Positions 6,228 to 6,250 of a stretch of 6,250 nt of DNA are shown piece after piece; within the stretch, counting starts at the first letter, position 1; each line of letters begins with the position of its first letter. A program made the translations under genes and the position numbers. The DNA is from a bacterium (GTDB lineage: Bacteria; UBA9089; CG2-30-40-21; SBAY01), in NCBI GenBank assembly GCA_030018635.1, contig JASEHU010000131.1, positions 1-6,250 of the forward strand. The letters run 5' to 3'. The notes below the pieces were generated by a model. The model did not search any database. It worked only from the letters and a program-made list of their open reading frames with translations, and was not told the origin of the DNA.

Positions 6228-6243
6228 AACCGCTAAAGCGGTT
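6228..6243. repeat. short hairpin AACCGC-TAAA-GCGGTT at the window edge
   Basis: A perfect 6-bp stem with a 4-base loop. On the + strand it is followed by AGTCCTG, not by T's, so it is not a good terminator for mfd; on the minus strand GCGGTT is followed by TTCAATAAAAAG, a weak match to a terminator for a convergent gene beyond the window. It shares the 8-mer AGCGGTTA with the right arm of the element at 5-132, so it may be the start of another repeat copy that the window cuts off. Confidence 0.5.
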
Positions 6244-6250
6244 AGTCCTG

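Overview
This window is a piece of a moderately AT-rich bacterial chromosome. It carries three gene units, all on the + strand: a regulatory-domain inorganic pyrophosphatase (198-1853), a small VapBC-like toxin-antitoxin pair (2121-2375 and 2350-2811), and a full-length mfd gene for the transcription-repair coupling factor (2780-6124). Strong Shine-Dalgarno sites (GAGGTG, GAGGAGG, GGGAG) and a sigma70-type promoter point to an ordinary bacterium. A CBS-DRTGG type family II pyrophosphatase is typical of anaerobic Firmicutes and assorted uncultured lineages. I cannot name the phylum from sequence alone. No tRNA, rRNA, CRISPR array or transposase is visible.

Layout: 5-132 is a nested palindromic repeat. 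152-180 is a near-consensus promoter with an extended -10. The pyrophosphatase gene follows. The 267-base gap 1854-2120 is almost filled by repeats: three tandem heptamers, then a 193-bp nested palindrome with perfect 21-bp ends. The antitoxin, toxin and mfd genes then run as one overlapping unit (26- and 32-base overlaps). After mfd, 6125-6250 holds no gene, only a small hairpin at the window edge.

How the genes relate: the pyrophosphatase is a housekeeping enzyme that probably senses adenine nucleotides. Mfd removes stalled RNA polymerase and recruits UvrA to lesions. The toxin-antitoxin pair looks like a later arrival wedged directly in front of mfd, so mfd translation, and possibly its transcription, may be tied to the toxin gene.

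The most interesting signal is not a gene. Short tandem repeats of period 7, arranged as inverted pairs, appear in the intergenic region and also inside the mfd reading frame (3657-3726). There they add about 25 codons reading FSILDF.../IQNPKSK... to a variable part of the protein. The heptamers used there contain no stop codon in any of six frames. Upstream in the same mfd region, a conserved UvrB-like segment seems to be missing and a G-rich octamer tract (3486-3509) lies at the spot. A palindromic element family that invades both spacers and coding DNA, with possible phase-variation consequences for mfd, is the best candidate here for something undescribed.
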